DNA of 64,000 nt. Source: Verrucomicrobiota bacterium (GTDB lineage: Bacteria; Verrucomicrobiota; Verrucomicrobiia; Opitutales; Puniceicoccaceae). Position numbers and translations under genes: made by a program. Positions within the stretch are counted from its first letter, which is position 1; each line of letters starts with the position of its first letter. Below are positions 18,369 through 26,710 of this stretch, piece by piece. The stretch covers positions 40,177-104,176 of the forward strand of contig JBCDMB010000010.1 of NCBI GenBank assembly GCA_038744685.1. The letters run 5' to 3'. Below the pieces are notes generated by a model. That model was not told where the DNA came from and did no database searches. It was given only the letters and a program-made list of their open reading frames with translations.

Positions 18369-20135
18369 ATGGAAACGGAAAACTGGACGGTTACGAGTGA
18401 CGAGTTCGAGAGCTGGGATGGTACCCGATTGTTTTTCCGAACGTGGGAGCCGAAGGTGAGATCCGATCGCGCCCTGATCGTTATTCATCGGGGGCACGAA
18501 CATTCGGGTAGGGTAGAGCGACAGATCGAAGATCTTGGACTATCCGATTCTTGGGCCTTTAGCTGGGATGCCCGCGGCCATGGTGAGTCGCCCGGCGAAC
18601 GTGGAGACGCGGAAAGCTATTACCATCTCGTTAAGGATTTAGACTCTTTCGTCCGATTTGTCTCTGGAAACCACGGCATTCCGGTCGAGAACATGGTCAT
18701 TCTTGCAAATAGCGTGGGGGCGGTAACGGCGAGTGCTTGGGTGCATGATTACGCCCCCAGAATCCGTGCAATGGTTCTCGCCGCTCCCGCCTTTCGCATT
18801 CGGCTTTACGTTCCCTTGGCAATTCCGTTTCTGCGACTCCTCCTTCGGATCAAACCGCGGGCGAAAATCAGTAGCTATGTGAAGTCGCGGATGCTGACCC
18901 ACGACCCTGAGCAAGCAGCCCTCTATGACAAAGACTCTTTGATTACCCGCGACATCTCGGTGCGAGTTCTCCTTGGGCTCCACGATACGGCCACCCGGAT
19001 TCTCGCGGACGCGGCTGCAATCGAAACTCCGACCCTCGTCCTTTCCGCAGGAAGCGACTGGGTGGTGAAGAACGGAGCTCAACAGGCTTTTTTCGAGAAG
19101 CTCTCGTCTCCAGTCAAAAAGATGAAAAGTTATCCGGGCTTTTTTCATGCAATTCTTCACGAGAAGGAACGGCAGTTACCGGTCGATGCCGCCCGCCAGT
19201 TCATTCTCGAGGCTTTTCGGTGCCCTGTCGACCGGAGCAATCTCTCCCGCGGGGATGACTCGGGGTATACGCAGCGCGAATATGACCTTCTTCGGTGTTC
19301 GCCGCCGCTTTGGAAGGGTTTGTTCTTCGGCCTTCAGAGAATGGCTCTCCGCACAGTTGGGCGATTGAGTAGTGGGATCTCCATCGGCTGCGAAACAGGC
19401 TTCGATTCCGGAACGTCTTTGGATTACGTCTACGAAAACGAACCAAGGGGAAAAACTTTTTTAGGAAAGTGGATCGACCGAGCCTATCTGAATGCGGTGG
19501 GCTGGCGCGGAATCCGCGAACGGGGAGAGAATCTCCAAGCGTGTTTGGCGGAGGAGATCCGTAGCCGGGGCGGAAAAGAGGAGTCCGTGCGTGTTCTCGA
19601 TGTCGCAACGGGCTGTGGCCGCTACGTGCTGGAAGTGATCCGGACGAATCCGGATCTAAGAATTGAGGCCCGCCTCCGGGATAACACACCGCGAAACGTC
19701 GAGACGGGAACGAGAAATGCCGCAACCATGGGGGTTGAGTCCGTCGAGTTTGTTTTGGGTGACGCCTTCGATAAAGAGTCGCTTTTGGCTGAATCACCCC
19801 CTCCAGATATCGTGATCGTCTCTGGCCTCTACGAACTGTTCCCCGAGAATGCCCAAGTAGTCCAGTCGCTGGAAGGAATTGCCGGAGTGCTTAAGCCAGG
19901 CGGGAGCCTAATATATACCAGTCAGCCCTGGCATCCCCAGATTGAGATGATTGCTCGCACCTGCAACAACCGCGAGGGTGAACCGTGGATCATGCGACGG
20001 CGGACCCAGGCCGAGATGGACGAATTGGTAGCCAGCGTTGGATTGGCGAAGACGAGAATGCTCCCCGATTTCTATGGTATTTTTTCTGTTTCCGTGGCTC
20101 TGAAGCCGGAAGGAAATGGTGGTGAGGCGGTATGA
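18369..20135 (+). CDS. Bifunctional alpha/beta hydrolase - class I SAM methyltransferase (YnbC-like)
   Basis: A 588-residue two-domain protein. Residues 1-280 are a serine-aminopeptidase/monoacylglycerol-lipase-like hydrolase: DARGHGESPG, nucleophile Ser115 in LANSVGAV, an Asp near 226 (AGSDWVV) and His near 256 (FFHAILHE). Residues about 350-588 are a SAM methyltransferase with VLDVATGCGRYVLEV. The same fusion exists in E. coli YnbC. It may deacylate and methylate a phospholipid head group or acyl intermediate; that is inference. The ATG at 18369 has AAGGG upstream; a GTG at 18363 is possible. The end overlaps the acyltransferase start by four bases. Confidence 0.85.
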   Translation: METENWTVTSDEFESWDGTRLFFRTWEPKVRSDRALIVIHRGHEHSGRVERQIEDLGLSDSWAFSWDARGHGESPGERGDAESYYHLVKDLDSFVRFVSGNHGIPVENMVILANSVGAVTASAWVHDYAPRIRAMVLAAPAFRIRLYVPLAIPFLRLLLRIKPRAKISSYVKSRMLTHDPEQAALYDKDSLITRDISVRVLLGLHDTATRILADAAAIETPTLVLSAGSDWVVKNGAQQAFFEKLSSPVKKMKSYPGFFHAILHEKERQLPVDAARQFILEAFRCPVDRSNLSRGDDSGYTQREYDLLRCSPPLWKGLFFGLQRMALRTVGRLSSGISIGCETGFDSGTSLDYVYENEPRGKTFLGKWIDRAYLNAVGWRGIRERGENLQACLAEEIRSRGGKEESVRVLDVATGCGRYVLEVIRTNPDLRIEARLRDNTPRNVETGTRNAATMGVESVEFVLGDAFDKESLLAESPPPDIVIVSGLYELFPENAQVVQSLEGIAGVLKPGGSLIYTSQPWHPQIEMIARTCNNREGEPWIMRRRTQAEMDELVASVGLAKTRMLPDFYGIFSVSVALKPEGNGGEAV

Positions 20136-20794
20136 AACGAAAGATCGTTTCCGCCGTGTTGGTGTTTCTGATTCGGTTGGTTTGCGGTGCTGTAGTGCGA
20201 AAATCGCCCCGAATTTTGCCGGATGGGCCACTCGTTTTCTTCTCCAACCACACGAGTAACCTCGATTTTCCCGTCATCTGGGCTGGCTTACCGCCGACGG
20301 TTCGCAGTCGGGCCCGACCTATCGCGGCCAGCGATTACTGGGATCGCGGCAGGTTGAGATCGTATCTTGCCCGAAACGTGTTCAAGGCGATTCTAATTGA
20401 GCGAAGAGCGGTGACGCGCGACAACAATCCCATGGAGGCAATGCAGGCTGCATTGAAAGAAGGTGGATGTTTGATTGTTTTCCCGGAAGGAACGAGAAGT
20501 CGCTCTGGGGATCTTGGATCTTTTAAAGCGGGTATCTCTCACTTGGCACAGCTAGTGCCGAGTGTGCCTTTCGTTCCAGTCTATCTGGAAAACCTTTTCC
20601 GCATTTTGCCCAAGGGAGAGCGCTTTCCCTTGCCCCTTGTGGCGACGCTCGCCTTCGGCGAACCACTTTTCTTCGATGAAGCAGAAACAAAGGAGACATT
20701 CCTAACCCGGGCTACGGATGCATTGATAGAGTTGAGTGACTCTGGATCTCGAGAAGGTTTGCTGGGTCAAGAAGTGGTGAATGAGTCTAACTGA
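20132..20794 (+). CDS. 1-acyl-sn-glycerol-3-phosphate acyltransferase-like (PlsC family)
   Basis: A 220-residue membrane-associated acyltransferase. The catalytic HxxxxD is seen as NHTSNLD (His40, Asp45). Motif III is FPEGTRS near residue 115, followed by a VPFVPVYL segment. It would acylate a lyso-lipid at the membrane. It overlaps the preceding hydrolase-methyltransferase gene (ATGA) and the following CDP-DAG synthase gene by 14 bases, so the operon is tightly coupled. A pathway-specific paralogue of housekeeping PlsC is likely; acceptor unknown. Confidence 0.87.
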   Translation: MKRKIVSAVLVFLIRLVCGAVVRKSPRILPDGPLVFFSNHTSNLDFPVIWAGLPPTVRSRARPIAASDYWDRGRLRSYLARNVFKAILIERRAVTRDNNPMEAMQAALKEGGCLIVFPEGTRSRSGDLGSFKAGISHLAQLVPSVPFVPVYLENLFRILPKGERFPLPLVATLAFGEPLFFDEAETKETFLTRATDALIELSDSGSREGLLGQEVVNESN

Positions 20795-21731
20795 CGATCC
20801 AGAACTTCTTTTTCTTTTTGGTGGAGTTTACCTTCTCCTGATCGTTGCCCATTTGGCGGCGTTCTTCTTTAGAAAGCGTTGGTTGAGGGTAGACGAGGGC
20901 CGTTTCTACAGGAATCTAATTTCGCGGATTCAAGCTTGGTGGGGAATCGTCATCGTTATGACCCTGGCCATGCTTTTCGGGAAAATTGCGGCCCTGATCG
21001 TTTTTGCCGTCATTTCCTTCCAAGCGCTCAGGGAGTTCATAACCATAACGCCAACCCGCCCCGGAGACCACCGCGCCCTCTGCTGGTCTTTCTTTTTTAT
21101 CCTCCCCGCTCAATACGTAGCGATTGGTTTGGGTTTGGAGGTCATGGCGGCGATTTTCATTCCGGTTTACGCTTTCATATTCATACCTATTCGAGCCGCT
21201 CTCGCAGAAGACACGACGGATTTTCTCGCCCGCACCGCGAAAGTTCAGTGGGGGCTGATGGTCTACGTATACTTCATCAGTCACGCACCCGCTCTTCTTC
21301 TGATCCCGGTCAACGACTACCGCGGTGAAAACATGAAACTGCTCTTCTTCCTTGTCGTGATTGTGCAGCTCTCGGATGTGTTGCAGTATTGTTGGGGCAA
21401 AGCGATTGGGAAGAGGCCAATCTCTCAGAAATTGAGTCCCAGTAAAACGGCCGAAGGTCTTGTCGGTGGAATTGTTTCGACTGCAGCCATCGGAACCCTT
21501 CTCTGGTGGGCGACCCCCTTTTCGCCATTGGGAGCCTTCGTGTTATCCGTCGTTCTGTGTCTGATGGGATTCTTCGGCGGACTCGTGATGTCGGCTATCA
21601 AGAGGGATCGTGGAATCAAGGATTATGGCAGTCTACTATCGGGTCACGGAGGCATCATCGACCGGATTGATTCACTCTGTTTTGCCGCTCCTGTTTTCTA
21701 CCGCATCATCGTCTTCTTTTACGGATCTTGA
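20781..21731 (+). CDS. Phosphatidate cytidylyltransferase-like (CdsA family, YnbB-like)
   Basis: A 316-residue protein with about eight transmembrane helices. The CDP-DAG synthase signature is clear near the C-terminus: SAIKRDRGIKDYGSLLSGHGG, then DRIDSL. A QKLSPSKTAEG segment earlier is also typical. It makes CDP-activated diacylglycerol (or a relative) from phosphatidic acid and CTP. In this operon it supplies the substrate for the CDP-alcohol phosphatidyltransferase next door, as YnbB/YnbA would in E. coli. Probably a second copy besides the housekeeping cdsA, which is not in this window. Confidence 0.88.
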   Translation: MSLTDDPELLFLFGGVYLLLIVAHLAAFFFRKRWLRVDEGRFYRNLISRIQAWWGIVIVMTLAMLFGKIAALIVFAVISFQALREFITITPTRPGDHRALCWSFFFILPAQYVAIGLGLEVMAAIFIPVYAFIFIPIRAALAEDTTDFLARTAKVQWGLMVYVYFISHAPALLLIPVNDYRGENMKLLFFLVVIVQLSDVLQYCWGKAIGKRPISQKLSPSKTAEGLVGGIVSTAAIGTLLWWATPFSPLGAFVLSVVLCLMGFFGGLVMSAIKRDRGIKDYGSLLSGHGGIIDRIDSLCFAAPVFYRIIVFFYGS

Positions 21732-21734
21732 GAG

Positions 21735-22334
21735 ATGGTGAGCGTCTATGATCTCAAGACCCGCTTTCAAGCCCTTCTTCGGCCTTTGGTGCTCCGACTC
21801 GCGGGTTGGGGAGTGACGCCGAACGCCATAACCGTATTGGCCTTGATCCTCTCATTGGCGGTAGGGATTTGGCTCTTCCTCGCGCCGGAATGCCGGATCG
21901 TCTATTTCGCTTACCCGGTCTTCTTGTTCGTCCGGATGGCATTGAATGCAATCGATGGAATGCTTGCCCGGGAGTTTGAGGGCAAAACCCGCTTAGGCGC
22001 CTTCCTCAACGAGATAGGCGACATACTCTCGGATGCAGCGCTTTACTTACCTCTGGGTTTTCTTCCGGGAGCGAGCCCCGCCCTAGGATCGGTTTTTGTA
22101 GTAATGGCAATTTCTACGGAGTTTTGCGGTCTGATTCCTCAAACGCAGGGAATGTCCCGGCGTTACGATGGCCCGATGGGGAAAAGTGACCGCGCTTTGG
22201 TGGTCGGGGTGTTTTTTTTCGTAGCCGGGATCTGGCCCGGAGTTCTTCCGGCGGTAAATCCGATCCTCGCCGTTTTGGGACTGCTTTGTGCCGTGACTTG
22301 CTTCCGCCGCGTTGAAAAGGCTTTGCAAGAATGA
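21735..22334 (+). CDS. CDP-alcohol phosphatidyltransferase family protein (YnbA-like)
   Basis: A 199-residue membrane enzyme. The CDP-alcohol signature is visible but altered: Asn71-x2-Asp74-Gly75-x2-Ala78-Arg79-x8-Gly88-x3-Asn92-x3-Asp96, so the first and third of the four metal-site Asp are Asn. A downstream YDGPMGKSDRA block is conserved in YnbA-type proteins as I recall them. The enzyme would swap CMP on CDP-diacylglycerol for an alcohol; which alcohol is unknown. It is the last gene of the operon. A weak hairpin (AACC/GGTT) near 22372 follows. Confidence 0.82.
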   Translation: MVSVYDLKTRFQALLRPLVLRLAGWGVTPNAITVLALILSLAVGIWLFLAPECRIVYFAYPVFLFVRMALNAIDGMLAREFEGKTRLGAFLNEIGDILSDAALYLPLGFLPGASPALGSVFVVMAISTEFCGLIPQTQGMSRRYDGPMGKSDRALVVGVFFFVAGIWPGVLPAVNPILAVLGLLCAVTCFRRVEKALQE

Positions 22335-22571
22335 CGCGGTCCTTCTTCACAACACTCTCGCAGTATACGAACCTAACGGTTCTTAAAACACCGCCAATGA
22401 CATTGTAGTAGCTGCGACGCGGTTCTCAAAAAGGCCTACCGGCCCACAAGGCCATTGCCATACTGCCACGGGAGGCCGCTTTCCCTTAAATCGATCAAAA
22501 GCATACTGAGGCTGATCCTAATCGGGAATTTAATCTTGCACCCGAAGTCAAATGATAAATGATAACGATAT

Positions 22572-22790
22572 ATGAGAACGATTGTCGATTTGCCAGAGGA
22601 TCAACTCGACGCATTAGCGCATTTGTGTAAGGAGCAGGGGATTTCACGGGCGGAGGCCATTAGACGGGCGGTTCGCAGTATGCTCGCCGAAGAGGTAGAC
22701 TCTTCGCGGATCCAAGCTTTTGGTGCGTGGAAGAGGAAAGAGGATTCCCGTTTGATCGTAGAGAAGATTAGGGAAGAGTGGGATCGGTGA
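22572..22790 (+). CDS. vapB: Ribbon-helix-helix antitoxin (VapB-like)
   Basis: A 72-residue protein starting MRTIVDLPEDQLDAL, the beta-strand and first helix of a CopG/Arc-type ribbon-helix-helix DNA-binding domain, with helix two at RAEAIRRAVRSML. The C-terminal 30 residues would wrap the toxin. It overlaps the PIN toxin gene by four bases (GTGA), the usual antitoxin-first order. It probably represses its own operon. Confidence 0.8.
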   Translation: MRTIVDLPEDQLDALAHLCKEQGISRAEAIRRAVRSMLAEEVDSSRIQAFGAWKRKEDSRLIVEKIREEWDR

Positions 22791-23155
22791 AGGCGGTAAT
22801 AGATTCCGATGTTCTTATCGACTATCTGCAGGGATTTGGGGAGGCGAAAACAGAGATGGATCGATACGACGAACCGATCTATTCGGTGATCTCTTGGATG
22901 GAGGTCATGTGTGGTGCGGGGAGTGATCGCGAGCGGGCTGCTGCAGAATCGCTGTTTCGTTCGATGAAAAGAGTGGACGTCTCCATGGAGGTCGCCACGG
23001 GCGCTGTGAGGGAACGGCGTGCCTTGCGACTCAAGTTGCCGGATGCGATCATCTTTGCGACTGCTAGCTCGGAAGGTTGTTTTTTGGTGACCCGCAATAC
23101 GAGAGACTTCGATACAAGCGATCCTCGGGTGCGAATCCCCTACCGGCTGTCATGA
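22787..23155 (+). CDS. vapC: PIN-domain toxin, VapC family
   Basis: A 122-residue PIN-domain ribonuclease. Acidic active-site residues are visible in AVIDSDVLIDYL, SWMEVM, KLPDAIIFATA and TRNTRDFD. VapC toxins cut tRNA or rRNA. A GTG at 22787 overlapping the antitoxin stop is chosen over the GTG at 22778. Its stop overlaps the deformylase start (ATGA), placing an essential gene directly behind the toxin-antitoxin pair. Confidence 0.87.
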   Translation: MKAVIDSDVLIDYLQGFGEAKTEMDRYDEPIYSVISWMEVMCGAGSDRERAAAESLFRSMKRVDVSMEVATGAVRERRALRLKLPDAIIFATASSEGCFLVTRNTRDFDTSDPRVRIPYRLS

Positions 23156-23730
23156 CATTGCGAGTAACCCAATACGGTGAAGCCGTCCTTCGTGAAAAGG
23201 GGGAAGCAATCACGACCTTTGATGATTCTCTGGATGCTCTTGCTCAAGAGATGCTGGCAACGATGTATGAGGAGGGGGGGATCGGTTTGGCTGCACAGCA
23301 AATTGGTGAGGCGATCCAGCTTTGCGTTGTCGACCTCGGAGAAGGGGCTCAGAATACCGGCGAAGCTCTGTTGGACGGAAAAGAGGTGCCGCCCCCACTT
23401 TTAATGCCGTTGGTTTTGGTGAACCCCGAGATTCTGTATCCAGAACCTCTGGAACTCGAAGTAGTGGAGGAGGGTTGCCTGTCATTATATCAGGTAAGGG
23501 GAGATGTGCCTCGACCGAGCGAGATCGGTGTGACCTATCAGGATCTCGAGGGCGTCCAGCATACGCTGAGCTGCGAAGGTCTTTTCTCCCGCTGCATCCA
23601 GCACGAAGTCGATCATTTAAACGGAATCCTGTTCATCGACCGGATGGAGAAGGCCGATTTTGCCAAGATTCGGGGAAAGGTTAGGCGCTTAAAAAAGAAG
23701 GCGGGAAGGCAGCTCAAAGCTTCTTCATAA
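23152..23730 (+). CDS. def: Peptide deformylase
   Basis: Removes the N-formyl group from nascent proteins. 192 residues from the ATG at 23152. All three motifs are present: GIGLAAQQ (43-50), EGCLS with metal ligand Cys109, and HEVDH with His151 and His155 and catalytic Glu152. There is an insertion of about 15 residues around 65-82 (GEGAQNTGEALLDGKEVPPP) relative to compact deformylases. The frame extends upstream into vapC, but the coupled ATG is at the canonical distance from the first motif. Its end overlaps the convergent prepilin-like gene by 6 bases. Confidence 0.95.
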   Translation: MTLRVTQYGEAVLREKGEAITTFDDSLDALAQEMLATMYEEGGIGLAAQQIGEAIQLCVVDLGEGAQNTGEALLDGKEVPPPLLMPLVLVNPEILYPEPLELEVVEEGCLSLYQVRGDVPRPSEIGVTYQDLEGVQHTLSCEGLFSRCIQHEVDHLNGILFIDRMEKADFAKIRGKVRRLKKKAGRQLKASS

Positions 23731-24543
23731 CGAGCTCTCTGGAGGAAAGGGATACCAGATATCAACGTCTGGCTCCCCGTCTTCATCCATATCGATGTGT
23801 CCGGTAAAGATTCCGTCATCAGGGAACTCCTCAACGGGGATTGCGGAAACTACGGAAACCGAACCATCTACCCACCCGACCAAGGTTTCCTTACTATTGA
23901 CCAAGCGAACACAAATAGAGCTTCCTCCAGCAGTGAGATGGCCTGGAGGCCAGATCATTTCCTGGCTGGCTGCTTGACCAAACCGATTAGTCGCGCTGAT
24001 GGTGAACATCACGGTTTTGGAAGGGTTGATTACCGCAGATCGAGGATAGGCGTTGTAGTTTCCTATAAAGGAGCCGTCCTCCTCTATTTTCCGCTCCCCC
24101 AGATACAAGCCATTATACCCATATCCTAGGTTGCCGGGGACGTTGAAGGCCTGCTCAACGAGCTCCTGCATTTCGGGAGAAGGTTGCCATACCGGGCAAG
24201 TAAGCACGTCTTTTGCGTTTTCCAGATAGGGTGCCAATAGACCACCAGAAAAAGGGTTGTCGGTCTGAGGTCCAAACCGAGCGTAGCACCACTCCCTATT
24301 CTCTCCCAACTCCTCGTCGAAAACAGCATGAGGAGGAAGCTTTCCTCCGTGATCGTTACTGTAGAGTCCGGCAGCAGCACCCATTTGACGAAGATTCGAA
24401 AGACTACCGGCAACGGCTGCGCGCTCTCTCGATGAGCCCATGGATGCAGCGAGGATGCCGATCAGCAGGCCAAGAATGGCTATGGACGTGAGCAATTCTA
24501 TGAGAGTGAATCCCTGCTCCCCGAATTTATGGTGCCTTACCAT
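23725..24543 (-). CDS. Prepilin-type N-terminal cleavage/methylation domain protein
   Basis: A 272-residue type II pseudopilin-like protein. After a short basic leader, the type IV prepilin signal QGFTLIELL has cleavage after Gly11, methylated Phe12 and Glu16, followed by a hydrophobic helix to about residue 32. The body resembles the large family of verrucomicrobial and planctomycetal prepilin-like proteins with an early SNLRQMGAAAGLYSNDHGG motif and an Asp/Glu-rich C-terminus (DMDEDGEPDVD) that may bind calcium. No secretion genes are adjacent. Such proteins are often present in many stand-alone copies per genome. Confidence 0.85.
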   Translation of the reverse strand: MVRHHKFGEQGFTLIELLTSIAILGLLIGILAASMGSSRERAAVAGSLSNLRQMGAAAGLYSNDHGGKLPPHAVFDEELGENREWCYARFGPQTDNPFSGGLLAPYLENAKDVLTCPVWQPSPEMQELVEQAFNVPGNLGYGYNGLYLGERKIEEDGSFIGNYNAYPRSAVINPSKTVMFTISATNRFGQAASQEMIWPPGHLTAGGSSICVRLVNSKETLVGWVDGSVSVVSAIPVEEFPDDGIFTGHIDMDEDGEPDVDIWYPFPPESSL

Positions 24544-24601
24544 TAGTTGCTGTCATCTGGATGCATCTTGACTTGTCGAGACTAATTCTCGAAAACCGGC
24601 A

Positions 24602-25633
24602 ATGTCTACCATGAATCTTTCGCAAGCAATCCTATTTACCGCGTCAGCTACTTTATTTGGCTGGCACTTGAGTGCTCAAACCTATGTCGATTTGGGAGGA
24701 CCCGCGACCGGATCCTTTGCGATTATTGGAGTCAAGAGCTCGTCTACCCAGAATGGTATCGAAGGCAAGGACTCCTTCGGAAACCCAACTGTCGGACACA
24801 ATGGGTTACCGGATTACCCAAATTTCCAGCAGCCTGGTGGCGGGAACTGGTCTGCGATCATCGCGTCTCCGCTGGATGCTTCCTCCGATTACTCTGGATT
24901 GTTTTCCTCGTTTTTCCCCTCCGATCCTGCACCAACGGTCAACAACCAGACCGAAACACAGCCTGACGCTGCAAGTTTAAGTGCCGGTAGGATCGAATTC
25001 ACACCGGTCTCGGGAGTGGGGCTTCAGGTAATCAGTGTCGGCGATCTTACCTTTGTTTTTGACACCTACACTTGGGATGGGTCGATCAATGGAGATGGAG
25101 GCGACGCTGTGGATCCCGATGCAGAGAACACCGCAGTTGTTTCTGGCGGGCCTTTTCAGATCTCTCCCCTGTCTCCTGTCTACACGCCTTATAATGACGC
25201 CAGTGGTTTTGGGAACGCAGCGGTTATTTACAACATATCGGTTTCGAACCCAACGGGCACCGGTTTAACCTTTCAGGATGGGGTGCTGACATCCATGGAT
25301 ATCACTGCGGACCTTTCCGTGCAGGCGCGCTTAGCTCAAAATCTTGTATTCCCTGTGACATTCACTGGAACATTTTCCGCGTCTGGACTTTCGTATTCCT
25401 TCGACGTTGCGGATACCCAACTCGGATTTAGCCTCTACTCTGATCGCAAAGGAAACGTAACGGTAGTCCCAGAACCGTCTTCTTTCGGAATCGCGCTTGC
25501 CGCTCTTGCGGGTCTCTGGACCGGTCTGCGGCGGAAGAAATCTTTCAGAGGTGAGATTGGGACGAAGTCTCAAAAAAGCGTTGACAGCGTATGCGAACCG
25601 GAATTCGTACTAGCGAAGACCTCAACTTCCTAA
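24602..25633 (+). CDS. PEP-CTERM sorting domain protein with unusual C-terminal tail
   Basis: A 343-residue secreted protein. N-terminal signal peptide (cleavage near LSAQTYVD), then a Ser/Thr/Asn/Gly-rich beta-type body with no recognised enzyme motif. A PEP-CTERM tripartite signal follows: VVPEPSSFG, a hydrophobic helix and the basic RRKK. Unlike normal family members, about 30 more residues follow the basic cluster before the stop, which may reflect a lost stop codon or a frameshift. Expected to be processed by an exosortase such as that at 42473-43393. The next PEP-CTERM gene follows after 9 bases. Confidence 0.8.
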   Translation: MSTMNLSQAILFTASATLFGWHLSAQTYVDLGGPATGSFAIIGVKSSSTQNGIEGKDSFGNPTVGHNGLPDYPNFQQPGGGNWSAIIASPLDASSDYSGLFSSFFPSDPAPTVNNQTETQPDAASLSAGRIEFTPVSGVGLQVISVGDLTFVFDTYTWDGSINGDGGDAVDPDAENTAVVSGGPFQISPLSPVYTPYNDASGFGNAAVIYNISVSNPTGTGLTFQDGVLTSMDITADLSVQARLAQNLVFPVTFTGTFSASGLSYSFDVADTQLGFSLYSDRKGNVTVVPEPSSFGIALAALAGLWTGLRRKKSFRGEIGTKSQKSVDSVCEPEFVLAKTSTS

Positions 25634-25642
25634 TTTATTTGA

Positions 25643-26350
25643 ATGATGATGAATCAGCGGCTCTTTATTTCTACAGGTCTCCTGATCTTGGCGGGGAGTA
25701 GTTCAGCAATGGTAATCAACTTCACCCCTGACGGTGGAAGCCAGTTTATTGATTACTTTTCGAACGGCTACGCTCAGTTAGATCTCGATCCCGATGGTAT
25801 GTACAACATCGGGACGACGGATTTGCAGAATCCGGGAGGTGGAGGTGTCAATGGGTTTGCAACCGACTGGTCCAATATTGGAACACTTACAATCGACGGG
25901 ACTGAAACACCTACAATTGACGGGACCTTTGATATAATTGGCACCACAGGTTTCGACATTAACTCCTATGTTGATGGAGATTCGTTTTCGATTTATTCCG
26001 GCTTTGGGGGAGGGTCATATACGACGACCATCAACAATATTGACCCGAACTCGGAAGTGACGTTTTCTAACGGCATCGTCACAGATCTTCAATTTGACGC
26101 TGACATCACCTTTGCGATGCAGGGCCTGTGGCCGTTCAGTGGAACGATACAGATAACCGAAAGTTCGTTTAGTATTCAAGTTGACGAGACTTTTATACAG
26201 CCGCCAAGCAACACGCCTATCAGACAGGCATGGAACCTTTTTGGTGGAAGCGCAGCGGTGCCAGTCCCGGAGCCATCTTTCTCAGCACTTCTACTGAGCT
26301 TTGGGGCCGCAGCTTTACTTGGACTATATCGGCGCCGGAGAATTAGTTGA
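25643..26350 (+). CDS. PEP-CTERM sorting domain protein
   Basis: A 235-residue secreted protein. Signal peptide to about residue 22 (GSSSAMVINF), a Gly/Asp/Thr/Asn-rich beta-sheet body and a C-terminal exosortase signal: PVPEPSFSALL, then a hydrophobic helix and terminal YRRRRIS. Function unknown; such proteins are exported and thought to be cell-surface or extracellular-matrix components. It lies 9 bases behind another PEP-CTERM gene, probably one transcript. Confidence 0.85.
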   Translation: MMMNQRLFISTGLLILAGSSSAMVINFTPDGGSQFIDYFSNGYAQLDLDPDGMYNIGTTDLQNPGGGGVNGFATDWSNIGTLTIDGTETPTIDGTFDIIGTTGFDINSYVDGDSFSIYSGFGGGSYTTTINNIDPNSEVTFSNGIVTDLQFDADITFAMQGLWPFSGTIQITESSFSIQVDETFIQPPSNTPIRQAWNLFGGSAAVPVPEPSFSALLLSFGAAALLGLYRRRRIS

Positions 26351-26710
26351 ACGAAGTTCGGCATTTGTCTATTCCTGTATCTCTGAAACTGCTCGATTTC
26401 TGCTCGTAGTAAGGTTTCGCGTATTGACGCCGCACGTTTCGTATCGTGATCGGAATGTTTTTAAAGTGCTATGACCAACGTCTTTTCTTCGTTAGACTAA
26501 GAATTTAGGGGAGTGGTTTTTTCGCAAGCGTCCAGTAGATGGCTTGATTTCCACTTGGTTCCGACGATGTGTTGCGGTCTTCAGGTAACGAGCTTTAACA
26601 GCGTTTCAATAGCTACTTTAAACCATTTTTTGAAACGGTAGTAGGTAATTGGCCACTCCAGTTTTATCTCCGTGGCTAGTGAAATCGATTTCAAACGGGA
26701 TTTAAATTTT
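26351..26710. other. Intergenic region without a gene
   Basis: 360 bases between the end of the PEP-CTERM gene and the end of the leftward serine hydrolase. No convincing frame, RNA or repeat is seen. It is AT-richer than its surroundings. Confidence 0.6.
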
